From JAJEEA01 sp965243615 (GTDB lineage Bacteria; Acidobacteriota; Vicinamibacteria; Vicinamibacterales; UBA8438), in NCBI GenBank assembly GCA_965243615.1, contig CBDEVO010000003.1, forward strand, positions 5,022,001 to 5,086,000: a DNA stretch of 64,000 bases, read 5' to 3'. A program made the translations under genes and the position numbers. Shown piece by piece: positions 7,011 through 15,904 of the stretch (positions are counted from its first letter, which is position 1; every line of letters starts with the position of its first letter). Below the pieces are notes generated by a model, which did no database searches, was not told where the DNA came from, and worked only from the letters and a program-made list of their open reading frames with translations.

Positions 7011-8429
7011 TCACCGCAGGCCGACTATGCCCCTCACCGACTCGGCGAGGGCGGGCGCGTCGTAGCCGACGCCCTCCTTGAAGACTAGGGTCACGTTGCG
7101 GATCTCGGCCGGCCGGCGCACCGGGTCGCCGTCGATGACGATGAGGTCGGCGAGCTTGCCCGGCTCGACGGAGCCGAAGCGGGCGTCCTCGCCGAGGACG
7201 CGGGCGCCGTTCAGGGTCATGACCTCGACGACCTCCTCGGGGGTGAACCCCGCCTCGAGCAGCAGCTCGTAGTTCCGCTGGTCGCCGTAGCCGGGCAGGG
7301 CCCCGCCCATGCCGGTGGGGTCGACCCCGGCCGCGAGCAGGCCGCCGGCGTCGGCGAAGAGCTTCTCGAACCGCTGCGCCTTGGGGAACAGGGTGGCCAT
7401 CGGCGCGTCGTCGCGCGAGGCGACGTCGGCCCGCGACGCGAGGTACTCGTCGCGGGCGCCGGGGGCGAGCATGTCGAGCACGCGGTCCTCGAGCGGCGGG
7501 CGGTTGGGGACGCCGAGCTCGTAGACGGCGAGGGTCGAGGTCATGGCGACGCCGCCCTCGACCATGGCGCGGATGGTGGCGGCGACGGCGTCGCCCTCCA
7601 CGTCGACCTCGAGGAGGCTGCGCTGCACGCCGGGCGGGCAGACGCCGGGCTCCTTGCCGGGCACGTAGTCGCTGTTGGTGAAGAAGCCGTGCTCGATGTT
7701 GTCGATGCCGAGGTCCACCGCCTCCTGGAACGAGATCGAGCAGAGGTGCCCGGTGACCCTGACGCCCCTACGGTGCGCCTCGTCGATGGCCGCGGCCAGC
7801 TCCTCGTCGCCGATACGGGTGTAGGCCTTGAACCAGTCGACGCCCTCGTCGGCCCAGTAGGCGACGACCCGGCGCGCGTCCTCGGGGGTGCCGACCTGGA
7901 ACATCTGTGACGACGCGCCGGCCCCCGACAGGTAGGGGCCGGTGATGTACATCCGCGGCCCGATCTCGCGGCCGTCCGCAATGGCGCGCTTGAGGTTCAG
8001 CTCGCTGTAGGGGGAGAAGGCACCGGTGGTGCGGATGGTCGTCACCCCGCTCGCAAGGTAGAGGCGCGGCGCGCTGAAGTTGAGCTGCACGCGCCGGCCG
8101 CGGGTCATGTAGAACGTGTGGTCGTGGAGGCCGACGAAGCCGGGCAGGACGGTATGGCCGGCCAGGGACAGGGTCCTGGCCCCGGCGGGCACCGCGACCT
8201 CGGCGTCGGGCCCCACCGCGGCGATGCGGCCGTCCCGAATCAGGACGGTCTGGCCGCCGGCCGCGGCACTGCCGGTGCCGTCGACCACCTGCACCCCGGT
8301 CAGCGCGACGACCGCGTCGTCGACGTCGACGAACTGCCGCACCGCGCCGGACAGCTCGCTCGCGGGCTGCACCGCGGCGAAGGACGTGGCCGCGGCCACG
8401 AGCGCGAGGGTGGCGATCAAGTTGCGCAT
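7011..8429 (-). CDS. Secreted metal-dependent amidohydrolase (imidazolonepropionase-like)
   Basis: 472 residues. The ATG at 8429 follows a GGAGGAG ribosome site and opens a signal peptide (MRNLIATLALVAAATSFAAV). The amidohydrolase fold is shown by the metal site HTVLPGFVGLHDHTFYMTRG (H-x-H), KAY with a candidate carboxylated Lys, RVTGHLCS and IDNIEHGFF (metal His), LLAAGVDPTG (catalytic Asp) and the C-terminal VEPGKLADLIVIDGDP. This is the COG1228 group, which hydrolyses C-N bonds in cyclic amides or peptides; the substrate cannot be told. The protein acts outside the cytoplasm. A short hairpin lies 36 bp upstream of its start, between it and the multicopper oxidase gene. Confidence 0.88.
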   Translation of the reverse strand: MRNLIATLALVAAATSFAAVQPASELSGAVRQFVDVDDAVVALTGVQVVDGTGSAAAGGQTVLIRDGRIAAVGPDAEVAVPAGARTLSLAGHTVLPGFVGLHDHTFYMTRGRRVQLNFSAPRLYLASGVTTIRTTGAFSPYSELNLKRAIADGREIGPRMYITGPYLSGAGASSQMFQVGTPEDARRVVAYWADEGVDWFKAYTRIGDEELAAAIDEAHRRGVRVTGHLCSISFQEAVDLGIDNIEHGFFTNSDYVPGKEPGVCPPGVQRSLLEVDVEGDAVAATIRAMVEGGVAMTSTLAVYELGVPNRPPLEDRVLDMLAPGARDEYLASRADVASRDDAPMATLFPKAQRFEKLFADAGGLLAAGVDPTGMGGALPGYGDQRNYELLLEAGFTPEEVVEVMTLNGARVLGEDARFGSVEPGKLADLIVIDGDPVRRPAEIRNVTLVFKEGVGYDAPALAESVRGIVGLR

Positions 8430-8464
8430 GGCTCTCCTCCGGTCATGAATCCGTTTCTCTCCGT

Positions 8465-8483
8465 ACCGCCTCCGGCAGGCGGT
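8465..8483. terminator. Short hairpin between amidohydrolase and multicopper oxidase genes
   Basis: ACCGCCT (8465-8471) pairs with AGGCGGT (8477-8483) around a 5-nt loop. It lies downstream of the minus-strand multicopper oxidase stop and upstream of the amidohydrolase start. No T-run follows, so it is only a possible terminator or leader hairpin. Confidence 0.25.
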
Positions 8484-8607
8484 GAACTCGTGTCGGGGCG
8501 CTTCCCCGGCCCCGGTAGCAACTCCCTTGCGCCCTCGCGGTGGGCGTGGACGGCCGCGTTCCGCAAGTTGCGCATCCTCTCGGCGCCGCCTCGGGACCCG
8601 CGTGGCG

Positions 8608-10833
8608 TCACGGCGCTCGCGACTCGGGGCGCGGACGAGTCCCGCCACCCTCCGCGCGCGGCGGCGGACCCGCCGCGACGTCGAAGACCATCTTCATGCC
8701 CGACTCGAGGTGCTCGGCGATGTGGCAGTGCAGCATCCACCGGCCCGGGTTGGACAGCTCGAGCAGGAGGTCGGCGGTCGAGCCCGCCGGCAGCAGCATC
8801 GTGTCCTTCCACACGAGATTGTCGTTCGGGACGCCGTCGCGGCCAAGCACGAGGAAGCGCTGGCCGTGAATGTGGACGGGGTGCTGCATGGCGTGGACGG
8901 CGCCCCGGTCGTTGCGCAGGCGCAGCTTCACCACGTCGCCCCGCCGGAAGCGCCAGTCGATGGCGTCGTTCTCGAGGCCGGTGTCGAGGTCGCGCAGGAC
9001 CCAGCGGACGGGGCCCGCCGTCGTGACCCAGTTCATGCGCGGCATGGTGCCGCTCCACTCGACGGGGTTGAAGAACGAGCGGTCGAGGTTGAGCAGCGGC
9101 TCGAGGGGGTCGGGCAGCCCGCCCAGCTCGAGGGTCAGCAGCAGCCGGTGGTCGACCGGACGATCGAACTCGTCGCGGTAGGCGTCGATGTCGGACGCGA
9201 CATCCCGGTGGCGGCGCAGCTCTCGGAAGCTGGCCTCGTGGTCCGGCGCGGCGGGGACGTCGGTGACGGTCACCGCGCCGAGCACGGTATCGTCAGGGAA
9301 GTAGTTCCCGTACACGTGGTCGATGGCGCGCACGCGGTTGACGAGCCGCGCCTCCCCCGGCTCGTCGAAGCGGACCTCGACGACGTAGCGTTCGGCCGGC
9401 GCAACGACCACGCTGTCGACCCACGCCTGCCGCTCGAACCGGCCGACGTCGGACGCCACCAGCTTGATGGGAGCGCCGCCGAACGAGACGTTGAACGTAC
9501 GGGTGTTCGAGACGTTGGTGAGGAAGAAGCGGACGACCTCGCCCCGCGCCACCGTCAGGCGGTACTCGGGCCCGCCGTTGACGAGCAGCAGGTTCCCGAA
9601 GCGGCCCATCAGGGCGTGGGTGGCCTGCTCGCGGCCGAACGGCACGAGGCCCTCCTCGCCCACCAGCAGGTCGTCCAGCATCAGCACCTGCTCGCGGTTC
9701 GCGGGGCCGAAGTAGTCCGGGTCGGCCGCGTCGACGCGCAGGTTCCCGTACAGCCCCAGGTCCTGCTGGAAGTCCTCGCGGTGGTGCGGGTGGTACCAGT
9801 AGAGGCCGGCGTCGGGGAAGTGGATGCGATACCGGAAGGTCTCTCCGGGCGCGATGGGGTCCTGGGTGAGGCCGGGAACGCCGTCGAACCGGTTCTCGAG
9901 GCGGATGCCGTGCCAGTGCACGGCGGTCGGGAACTCCAGCCGGTTCGTGACGTTCACGGTGATGGTGGCTCCCTGCGGCACCTGGACGAGGGGACCGGGG
10001 TACTGGCCGTTGTAGCCGTACATCGTGAACGCGCGGCCGCCGATGGCGCGGCGGACGAGGCCCGCCTCGAGGTCGAGGGTCCCGCCGTCGCCGAGCCGGA
10101 CGACCTCGCGCGGGCGGGCGTCGGGGAGCGGCTCGGCCGACGCCGGCAGGAACGGATCGACGGGCGGGGCGAGGCGGCCCACCCCCGGCATCATCGCCAC
10201 CGCGGCGTGCATGGGCGGGCGCGTCCAGCCGCGCGGGGCCGGGGGCGGGGCGCCTCCCCCGACCATCCCGGTGACCGCCAGCAGGTCCTCCGGCTCCATC
10301 CGCATGCCGGCCGAGATGCCCCGCAGGACGATGCGCCCCTCCCACGACGTCCCGTCGGGCGACGCCTCGGCGGTAACGAGCACGAGGAACTTGTCGAGGT
10401 CGACGGGCCCGAGCGCGTTGGGACCGTTCACGACCGGACCCAGGTTCACCACCGGGCGCAGGAGCGGCGTCGTGGCCCAGGCCACGTAGCCGGCGTAGCC
10501 GCCGAGCGACGCCGGATCGGGCAGGCCGGCCGCGTGCAGGGTCAGGTCGAAACGGTGACTGCCCGCGGCGGTGACCGAGGCGCCGAACGGCGAGGGCGGC
10601 GGCGTGAGCGCGACGTAGCCCGAGATGCCGGGAAAGTCGGGGGCGTGGACCAGCTCGATGCAGTACAGGTCGGGGTCGGCGGCCGGGCCGCGCGGGTCGA
10701 GGGTCGGACACCGGACGAGCCCGGGGTCCGGAGACGGCTGGCCGACCGCCACGGTCGGCGCGAGAGCCGCCGCCGCGAGACACTGGGCCAGGACCGCCAA
10801 CGGCCAGACGGGGAACGCCCGTTGGAGGAGCAT
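8608..10833 (-). CDS. Multicopper oxidase (laccase-like) with long N-terminal extension
   Basis: 741 residues from the ATG at 10833 (GGAG-like site upstream), with a signal peptide MLLQRAFPVWPLAVLAQCLA. Four copper motifs are visible: HWHG (306-309), WYHPHH (about 346-351), HPVHIHG, and HCHIAEHLESGM near the C-terminus, with the Cys and axial Met of the type 1 site. Cupredoxin segments include VPQGATITVNVTNRLEFPTA. The enzyme should oxidise a substrate and reduce O2 to water in the periplasm. The first 240 residues are unusual: they precede the cupredoxin core and contain two Cys and a CHRD-like beta segment (HRFDLTLHAAGLPD), so the protein is about 200 residues longer than typical laccases. 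Substrate (phenol, metal ion) is not predictable. Confidence 0.9.
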   Translation of the reverse strand: MLLQRAFPVWPLAVLAQCLAAAALAPTVAVGQPSPDPGLVRCPTLDPRGPAADPDLYCIELVHAPDFPGISGYVALTPPPSPFGASVTAAGSHRFDLTLHAAGLPDPASLGGYAGYVAWATTPLLRPVVNLGPVVNGPNALGPVDLDKFLVLVTAEASPDGTSWEGRIVLRGISAGMRMEPEDLLAVTGMVGGGAPPPAPRGWTRPPMHAAVAMMPGVGRLAPPVDPFLPASAEPLPDARPREVVRLGDGGTLDLEAGLVRRAIGGRAFTMYGYNGQYPGPLVQVPQGATITVNVTNRLEFPTAVHWHGIRLENRFDGVPGLTQDPIAPGETFRYRIHFPDAGLYWYHPHHREDFQQDLGLYGNLRVDAADPDYFGPANREQVLMLDDLLVGEEGLVPFGREQATHALMGRFGNLLLVNGGPEYRLTVARGEVVRFFLTNVSNTRTFNVSFGGAPIKLVASDVGRFERQAWVDSVVVAPAERYVVEVRFDEPGEARLVNRVRAIDHVYGNYFPDDTVLGAVTVTDVPAAPDHEASFRELRRHRDVASDIDAYRDEFDRPVDHRLLLTLELGGLPDPLEPLLNLDRSFFNPVEWSGTMPRMNWVTTAGPVRWVLRDLDTGLENDAIDWRFRRGDVVKLRLRNDRGAVHAMQHPVHIHGQRFLVLGRDGVPNDNLVWKDTMLLPAGSTADLLLELSNPGRWMLHCHIAEHLESGMKMVFDVAAGPPPRAEGGGTRPRPESRAP

Positions 10834-10938
10834 CGGCACAGTTTGCCGCAAGCGCGGCTCCCCTGTCACCCGGATCCCAGCCGCCGGCAGTGCGGAACTG
10901 CACACCGGCACGGGGGGCCTGGGAACGCTTGCGTACAA

Positions 10939-10976
10939 GAAACGGGGACCGGAACCGCTGTCCCGATCCCCGTTTC
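10939..10976 (-). terminator. Hairpin terminator after the NHL-repeat gene
   Basis: GAAACGGGGA (10939-10948) and TCCCCGTTTC (10967-10976) are exact reverse complements around an 18-nt loop. The hairpin lies 27 bp past the stop of the minus-strand NHL gene and before the multicopper oxidase gene. On that strand the stem ends in TTTC, giving a weak T-tract. Confidence 0.55.
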
Positions 10977-11003
10977 GATTACCCGGAAACCACGGCGGAC
11001 GAA

Positions 11004-12188
11004 TCAGTTGGACGGCCAGACCACGCCCTGGTCGGCGCGAATCAGGCCCTCGCCCTTGTACACGAACTTCTGGACGCGCTTGCCCTCGAACGTCTCCGTC
11101 GTGTAGATGTTGCCGGACGAGTCGGTCGCAATGCTGTGCGCGCCGTAGAACTGCCCCGGCTGGCGCCCGCCGTCGCCGAAGCTCGAGATGACCTCCATCT
11201 CGTGGCGGTCGATGATGTAGACCTTCTCGTTCACGCCGTCGGCCATGTAGAGGTACTTCTGGTCGGCGTCGCGCGAGAACGCGACGTCCCAGGCCGACCC
11301 CGCGCCCAGGGTCTCCCTGGCCACGATCAGCTCCTCGACGAACGTGCCGTCCTTCTGGAACACCTGGATGCGGTTGTTCACGCGGTCGCAGGCGTAGACC
11401 AGGCCGTCGTTCGACAGATCGGCGCAGTGCACCGGCGTCCGGAACTGCGGCGCGGGCTCGGCGTCGGGATCGTAGCGGCCGAGGTCGGCGTCGTCCGGCG
11501 TGTTGCCGTAGGCGCCCCAGAAGCGCTTCATGGCCCCGGTCTCGGCGTCGAGCACCGCGACCCGTTTGTTGAGGTAGCCGTCGGCGAGGTACGCCTCGTT
11601 GTCCTTCGGGTCCACCATGATCTTGGCGACGCGGCCGAAGTTCTCGGTGTCGTTGCTGCCGGCGTTGCCGCCCGAGCTGCCGACCTGCAACAGGAAGTTC
11701 CCGTAGCGGTCGAACTTCAGGACATGCGAGTCGGGACCGCCGTTGCCGCCGATCCACACGTTGTCCATGTGGTCGACCCAGATGCCGTGGTTCGAGGCCG
11801 GCCACTCGTAGCCCTCGCCGGGGCCGCCCCAGTAGTTGACGAGCAGCCCCGCCTGGTCGAACTCGAGCACCGGAGGCGCCGGGAAGCAGCACTCGACCGC
11901 CACCGGCGGATCCTGCGCCGCCGGCGTCTCGCCGGCCGACAGCGAGTCGCCTCGGTGGATGATCCAGATGTGGTCGCGGTTGTCGACCGACACCCCGATG
12001 GTGGTGCCCAACAGCCAGTGGTTCGGCAGCGGCTTCGGCCACAGCGGATCGACCTCGAAGATCGGGCCCCAGACCAGGTCGCCCTGCATCGCCTCGGTGC
12101 GGCCCATCGTGGCGCCGACCCCGATCATCGCGACCAGCGCGAGGGCCAACGCCCCGAACGCCAGCCGCCGTCCATTGCTCTTCTGCAT
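11004..12188 (-). CDS. Secreted NHL-repeat beta-propeller protein
   Basis: 394 residues from the ATG at 12188, placed by a GGAGGAG site and by the signal peptide that follows (FGALALALVAMIGVGATMG). The mature part is a string of NHL-type blades: VSVDNRDHIWIIHRG, SNHGIWVDHMDNVWIGGNGG, KIMVDPKDNEAYLADGYLNK, CADLSNDGLVYACDRVNNRI, and HSIATDSSGNIYTTETFEGK near the end. This repeat form resembles peptidyl-alpha-hydroxyglycine alpha-amidating lyase propellers, but the catalytic role cannot be claimed. Two adjacent Cys (VECCFP) could bind metal or form a disulfide. It lies between the multicopper oxidase and peroxiredoxin genes on the same strand and is closed by a hairpin. Confidence 0.8.
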   Translation of the reverse strand: MQKSNGRRLAFGALALALVAMIGVGATMGRTEAMQGDLVWGPIFEVDPLWPKPLPNHWLLGTTIGVSVDNRDHIWIIHRGDSLSAGETPAAQDPPVAVECCFPAPPVLEFDQAGLLVNYWGGPGEGYEWPASNHGIWVDHMDNVWIGGNGGPDSHVLKFDRYGNFLLQVGSSGGNAGSNDTENFGRVAKIMVDPKDNEAYLADGYLNKRVAVLDAETGAMKRFWGAYGNTPDDADLGRYDPDAEPAPQFRTPVHCADLSNDGLVYACDRVNNRIQVFQKDGTFVEELIVARETLGAGSAWDVAFSRDADQKYLYMADGVNEKVYIIDRHEMEVISSFGDGGRQPGQFYGAHSIATDSSGNIYTTETFEGKRVQKFVYKGEGLIRADQGVVWPSN

Positions 12189-12296
12189 GAGTGCTCTCCT
12201 CCCGGACCTCCCGGACCCCGACACATCCCGGGGCACGTTCCCGCAGATCCTCTGATACCCGGTCGCTCGATGCAACCCCGAAATGCCGCCGTCGCG

Positions 12297-12956
12297 CTAC
12301 TTCGGCTGCGGCACGACCCGGATGTAGGGCAGCGGCTGCTGCCAACCGTCCGGATAGGTGGCCTTCGCCTCCTCGTTGGACACGGCGGGCAGGATGATGA
12401 CGTCCTCGCCCTGCTTCCAGTTCACGGGGGTCGCCACCTTCTTCGCGGCCGTGAGCTGGACGGAGTCGAGCAGGCGCAGGATCTCGTCGAAGTTGCGGCC
12501 GGTGCTCATCGGGTAGGTGATGGTCGCCTTGATGCGCTTGTCCGGCCCGATGACGAAGACCGACCGCGCCGTCGCGTTGTCGGCCGGCGTCCGCCCCTGG
12601 CTGGTGTCTCCGGCGTCGGCCGGCAGCATGTCGTACTGCTTGACGATCTTGAGCTGGGGATCGCCGATGAGGGGATAGTTCACGGCGTGCCCCTGCGACG
12701 CCTCGATGTCGCGCGACCAGCGGTCGTGGTCGCTCACGCCGTCGACGCTGATGCCGAGAATCTTGCAGTTGCGCTTCTCGAACTCGCCCTGCAGCCCCGC
12801 CATGTAGCCCAGCTCGGTCGTGCACACCGGGGTGAAGTCCTTGGGGTGCGAGCACAGGATGGCCCAGCCGTCCCCGATCCACTCGTGGAAGTTGATGGTG
12901 CCCCGCGTCGACTCCGCCGTGAAGTCGGGGGCCACGTCGTTGATGCGTAGCGACAT
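12297..12956 (-). CDS. 1-Cys peroxiredoxin (Prx6 type)
   Basis: 219 residues, the normal length for this class. The peroxidatic Cys45 is in HPKDFTPVCTTE, preceded by the conserved NFHEWIGDGWAIL. Further landmarks are GISVDGVSDHDRWSRDIEAS, FPLIGDP-like NYPLIGDPQLKIV, and the C-terminal dimerisation arm with PVNWKQGEDVIILPAVSNEE. The enzyme reduces hydrogen peroxide and organic hydroperoxides in the cytoplasm using a thiol or ascorbate donor. The variant LCSHP in place of the usual LFSHP adds a Cys ten residues before the peroxidatic one. It lies 108 bp upstream of the NHL gene on the same strand, so they may share regulation by oxidative stress; no OxyR site is apparent. Confidence 0.93.
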   Translation of the reverse strand: MSLRINDVAPDFTAESTRGTINFHEWIGDGWAILCSHPKDFTPVCTTELGYMAGLQGEFEKRNCKILGISVDGVSDHDRWSRDIEASQGHAVNYPLIGDPQLKIVKQYDMLPADAGDTSQGRTPADNATARSVFVIGPDKRIKATITYPMSTGRNFDEILRLLDSVQLTAAKKVATPVNWKQGEDVIILPAVSNEEAKATYPDGWQQPLPYIRVVPQPK

Positions 12957-13084
12957 CTGCGTTCCTCTCCTGGTTCACCGCCGGGGCCCGCCGCGTTCCG
13001 CGGCGGCGCCTCCCGACGGGCGTTCTCCGTCTCCGCCGGCGGCCGCCGTCCGATCGGCGGGCGGCGACCGTCGTATCGGTCCGA

Positions 13085-14317
13085 CTACTCCACGGTCCAG
13101 AGCGTCAGCGTCTCGATGTCCTTGACGTAGACCCGGTTCCCGACCAGCGTGGGCTGCGTCCAGGTCGCGCTCTCCGCCACCTCGTAGCGCTGCACGGGCT
13201 CGAACGCGGTGCGGCTGCTGGGCAGGACGACGAGCTCGGCGTCGTTCTGCAGCGACACGATGGTGTCGCCCGCGTTCAGGATGGCCGCGTTCTCGGCCTG
13301 CCGCGGCGCGCTCGTCCACAGCACCTCGCCGGTGTCGAGGTCGAGGCCGAAGTACTGGCCGCTGTTCAGGTGCGACAGGCCGTAGAGCACGCCGTCGACG
13401 ACCACCGGGTTGGTCATGTGCAGGCCCACCTCGTCGGTGCGCCACACGTCCTCGGTGGTCCAGGCGTTGCCCTCGCGGACGATGCGGAAGCGGGTGACGC
13501 CGTTGGCGCGGCCGGTCTGGATGACGTCGCCCTCGTAGATCTGCGGGGTCTGCGACGTGGTCGTCGACGGGGTGATGAACGGCCGGCTCCACAGCAGTTG
13601 CCCGGTGTCGGCGGCCACGCCGACGATGTTCTCCTGGGTGAAGGTGATGACCTGCCGCGTGCCCTCGACCTCGGCGATGACCGGCGACCCGTAGGCGGGC
13701 CCGTCGCCGTCCCAGCTCCACCGGACCTCGCCGGTGGCGGCGTCGAACGCGGTCAGCGCGCCGGCGTCCTGGCCGCCGACGTGCAGGATCACGTGGTCGC
13801 CGTCGACGATCGGCGACTGGCCGGTGTGGTAGAGCGGCTCGACCGGATCGGCGGGCCGCTGCCAGAGCTGCCGGCCGTCGGTGGCGTCGAACGCGGTGAC
13901 GATGCCGCTGATGCCGAGCGAGAAGAGGCGCCCGGCGGCGTAGGCCGGCGTCGACTTGGGGCCGGGCCCGTGGTTGCGGGTGGCCGGCATCATCTGGAAC
14001 GGGGCCGGATAGCTCGACCGCCAGACGGTCTCGCCGGTGGCGGGGTCGAGGGCCTGCATGACCTCGTCGTCACCCTGCCGGCTGAACAGGTACATCCGAT
14101 CGCCGACGAGGAGCGGCGTCGCGTAGCCGAACCCCACGTCGATGGTCCACTGCCGGGTGAGCCCCTCGGGCCACGCCGCGGGCACGTCGAACCCGACGAC
14201 CGAGCCGTCCCGGTTCGGCCCCCGCCACTGCGGTGTGTCCTGGCCGACCGCCGTCGCCGGCGCCATCCCCACCCCGATAGTCAGCGCGATTGCGACTGCT
14301 GCAAGACGCTTGAGCAC
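13085..14317 (-). CDS. Secreted PQQ-like beta-propeller protein
   Basis: 410 residues with an N-terminal signal peptide (MLKRLAAVAIALTIGVGMAP, cleavage near ATAVGQ). The mature chain starts QWRGPNRDGSV, the usual opening of this group, then carries repeated tryptophan-docking blades such as ALDPATGETVWRSSY, AFDATDGRQLWQRP, AFDAATGEVRWSWDGDG and GLDLDTGEVLWTSAPRQ. The repeats are of the PQQ/BamB type, but no Cys-Cys or cytochrome domain is present, so it need not bind PQQ and could be a scaffold. It is divergent from the serine hydrolase gene, with about 120 bp between them. Confidence 0.82.
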   Translation of the reverse strand: MLKRLAAVAIALTIGVGMAPATAVGQDTPQWRGPNRDGSVVGFDVPAAWPEGLTRQWTIDVGFGYATPLLVGDRMYLFSRQGDDEVMQALDPATGETVWRSSYPAPFQMMPATRNHGPGPKSTPAYAAGRLFSLGISGIVTAFDATDGRQLWQRPADPVEPLYHTGQSPIVDGDHVILHVGGQDAGALTAFDAATGEVRWSWDGDGPAYGSPVIAEVEGTRQVITFTQENIVGVAADTGQLLWSRPFITPSTTTSQTPQIYEGDVIQTGRANGVTRFRIVREGNAWTTEDVWRTDEVGLHMTNPVVVDGVLYGLSHLNSGQYFGLDLDTGEVLWTSAPRQAENAAILNAGDTIVSLQNDAELVVLPSSRTAFEPVQRYEVAESATWTQPTLVGNRVYVKDIETLTLWTVE

Positions 14318-14331
14318 TATTCCTTCTCCTC

Positions 14332-14347
14332 TAATGCGGTAATGCGG
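14332..14347. repeat. Tandem 8-bp duplication in divergent promoter region
   Basis: TAATGCGG occurs twice in direct succession (14332-14339, 14340-14347), 15 bp upstream of the PQQ-propeller start on the minus strand and about 90 bp upstream of the serine hydrolase. It may be a regulator half-site pair or a slippage duplication. Confidence 0.4.
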
Positions 14348-14436
14348 TCCGACCTGTCGCCGCAGACTCGCGTACGACGACTGATGATTATAGGATGCGA
14401 CGCACGACCCTGGATACCGTCACCCTGGAGAGCCCG

Positions 14437-15690
14437 ATGAGCCTGCGACCCGCCCTGATCGCCGCCCTGTGCCTGACCCTGGCGCCGCCCCTCGCGGCCC
14501 AGGACCTCGCGTCCGCCACCCCGGAATCGATGGGCATGTCGCCGGGCCGCCTCGCCGAGGCGACTCGGGCCCTACAAGCCCACGTCAACGGGTCGAACAT
14601 CGCGGGGGTGGTGGCGGCCGTGGCCCGCCACGGTCGCGTCGTGTACTTCGAGGCGCTCGGACAGCGCGACCGCGAGACCGGCGACGCGATGAGCCGCGAC
14701 GACCTGTTCCGCCTCTACTCGATGACCCGGCCGATCACGAGCACCGCGGTCATGATGCTGTGGGAGGAGGGCCGTTTCCAGCTCGACGACCCGATCTCCC
14801 GGTACCTGCCGCAGTTCGCCGACCAGCGGGTGTTCGCCGACGCCGGCGTCCCCGACCTCGCCCGCACCCGTCCCCGTTCGGGCGACATCACGGTGCGCCA
14901 CCTGCTGACCCATACCTCCGGCATCGGCAGCCGCAGCAGCGCCATCTACCGGGCCGAGCAGGTCCGCCTGCGGTCCATCACCCTGCCCCAGCTCGTCGAC
15001 AACGCGGCCCGCGTGCCCCTGTTCGAGGACCCCGGCACCCGGTTCCGGTACGGCGTCTCCACCACCATTCTCGGCCGGCTCGTCGAGATCTGGTCGGGAC
15101 AGCCCTTCGAGGAGTTCCTGGCCGAGCGCCTCTTCGCGCCCCTGGGCATGACCGACACCGTGTTCTGGGCCGACGGCGAGCGCGCCGACCGCCTCACCAC
15201 CGTCTACCGCCTCGATGACGGCAGCGGCGAGCTCTACCCCTACGCCATCGAGCCGGTGCCCTTCACCGAGCGCCCCGCCCTCATCGAGGGCGGCGTCGGC
15301 CTGCTGTCGACGGTCATGGACTACCTGCGCTTCGCCCAGATGTTCCTGAACGGCGGCACCCTGGACGACGTGCGGGTGCTCGAGCCCGAGACGGTCGCCC
15401 TGATGATCCGGAACCACGTGCCCGACGCGGTGATGCCGCTGTCCCGCTCCGGCTACATGGCGGGGTCTGGGTGGGGCCTGGGGTTCAACGTCGTCCTCGA
15501 CCCGCGGCGTTACTCGTTCCCGGTCGGCGACGGCGAGTACTGGTGGGACGGGTCGTCGGGGACCCGGTTCTCGATCGACCCCGAGCACGGCCTGATCACC
15601 GTCGTCATGGCCGCCGTCTCGCCGTCGCGTGGGGGCGGTTTCCGCGAGGAGTTCAAGGATCTCGTGTATCGGGCGATCGTGGACGAGTAG
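14437..15690 (+). CDS. Secreted serine hydrolase, class C beta-lactamase fold
   Basis: 417 residues from the ATG at 14437, favoured over an in-frame ATG at 14395 because a GGAG site precedes it and a clean signal peptide follows (MSLRPALIAALCLTLAPPLA). The fold is shown by SMTRPITSTAVMML with nucleophile Ser95, THTSGIGS, the Tyr motif RFRYGVSTTILGRLVEIWSG, FAPLGMTDTVFW, and WWDGSSGTRFSIDPEHGL. These are esterase/DD-peptidase-like enzymes of the periplasm. The usual S-x-x-K is S-M-T-R here, with Arg98 at the place of the general-base Lys; this may alter or abolish classical chemistry. It is divergent from the PQQ-propeller gene. Confidence 0.87.
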   Translation: MSLRPALIAALCLTLAPPLAAQDLASATPESMGMSPGRLAEATRALQAHVNGSNIAGVVAAVARHGRVVYFEALGQRDRETGDAMSRDDLFRLYSMTRPITSTAVMMLWEEGRFQLDDPISRYLPQFADQRVFADAGVPDLARTRPRSGDITVRHLLTHTSGIGSRSSAIYRAEQVRLRSITLPQLVDNAARVPLFEDPGTRFRYGVSTTILGRLVEIWSGQPFEEFLAERLFAPLGMTDTVFWADGERADRLTTVYRLDDGSGELYPYAIEPVPFTERPALIEGGVGLLSTVMDYLRFAQMFLNGGTLDDVRVLEPETVALMIRNHVPDAVMPLSRSGYMAGSGWGLGFNVVLDPRRYSFPVGDGEYWWDGSSGTRFSIDPEHGLITVVMAAVSPSRGGGFREEFKDLVYRAIVDE

Positions 15691-15904
15691 CCCGGAGTGA
15701 CCGTCCGGGCACTTGCCTCCTCGCCCCGCGGACAGGCACGAGAGTCGTGGCGGTGGTCTCATGCCTTGTCGTTTCATGCAAGGCAGCAGCGGCGGGCGCT
15801 AGTCGGGCCGCGACCGCCCGGAACGGCGGGGAAGCCGCGGAATTGCGTCCGTCAGGACGCTTCCGGCGGGAGACGACCGGGCTGCCCCTTGGAAGCCGCG
15901 CCGC

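Noticed and set aside
8608..12978. 1456-residue minus-strand ORF as a single gene
   Set aside because: Only 8608-10833 of it is a real protein (multicopper oxidase). The upstream part is a shadow of the NHL and peroxiredoxin genes, which are coded in another frame.
15845..15860. GCGTCC-GTCA-GGACGC hairpin
   Set aside because: Only six base pairs with no T-run; too weak to call a terminator or a further copy of the dispersed repeat.
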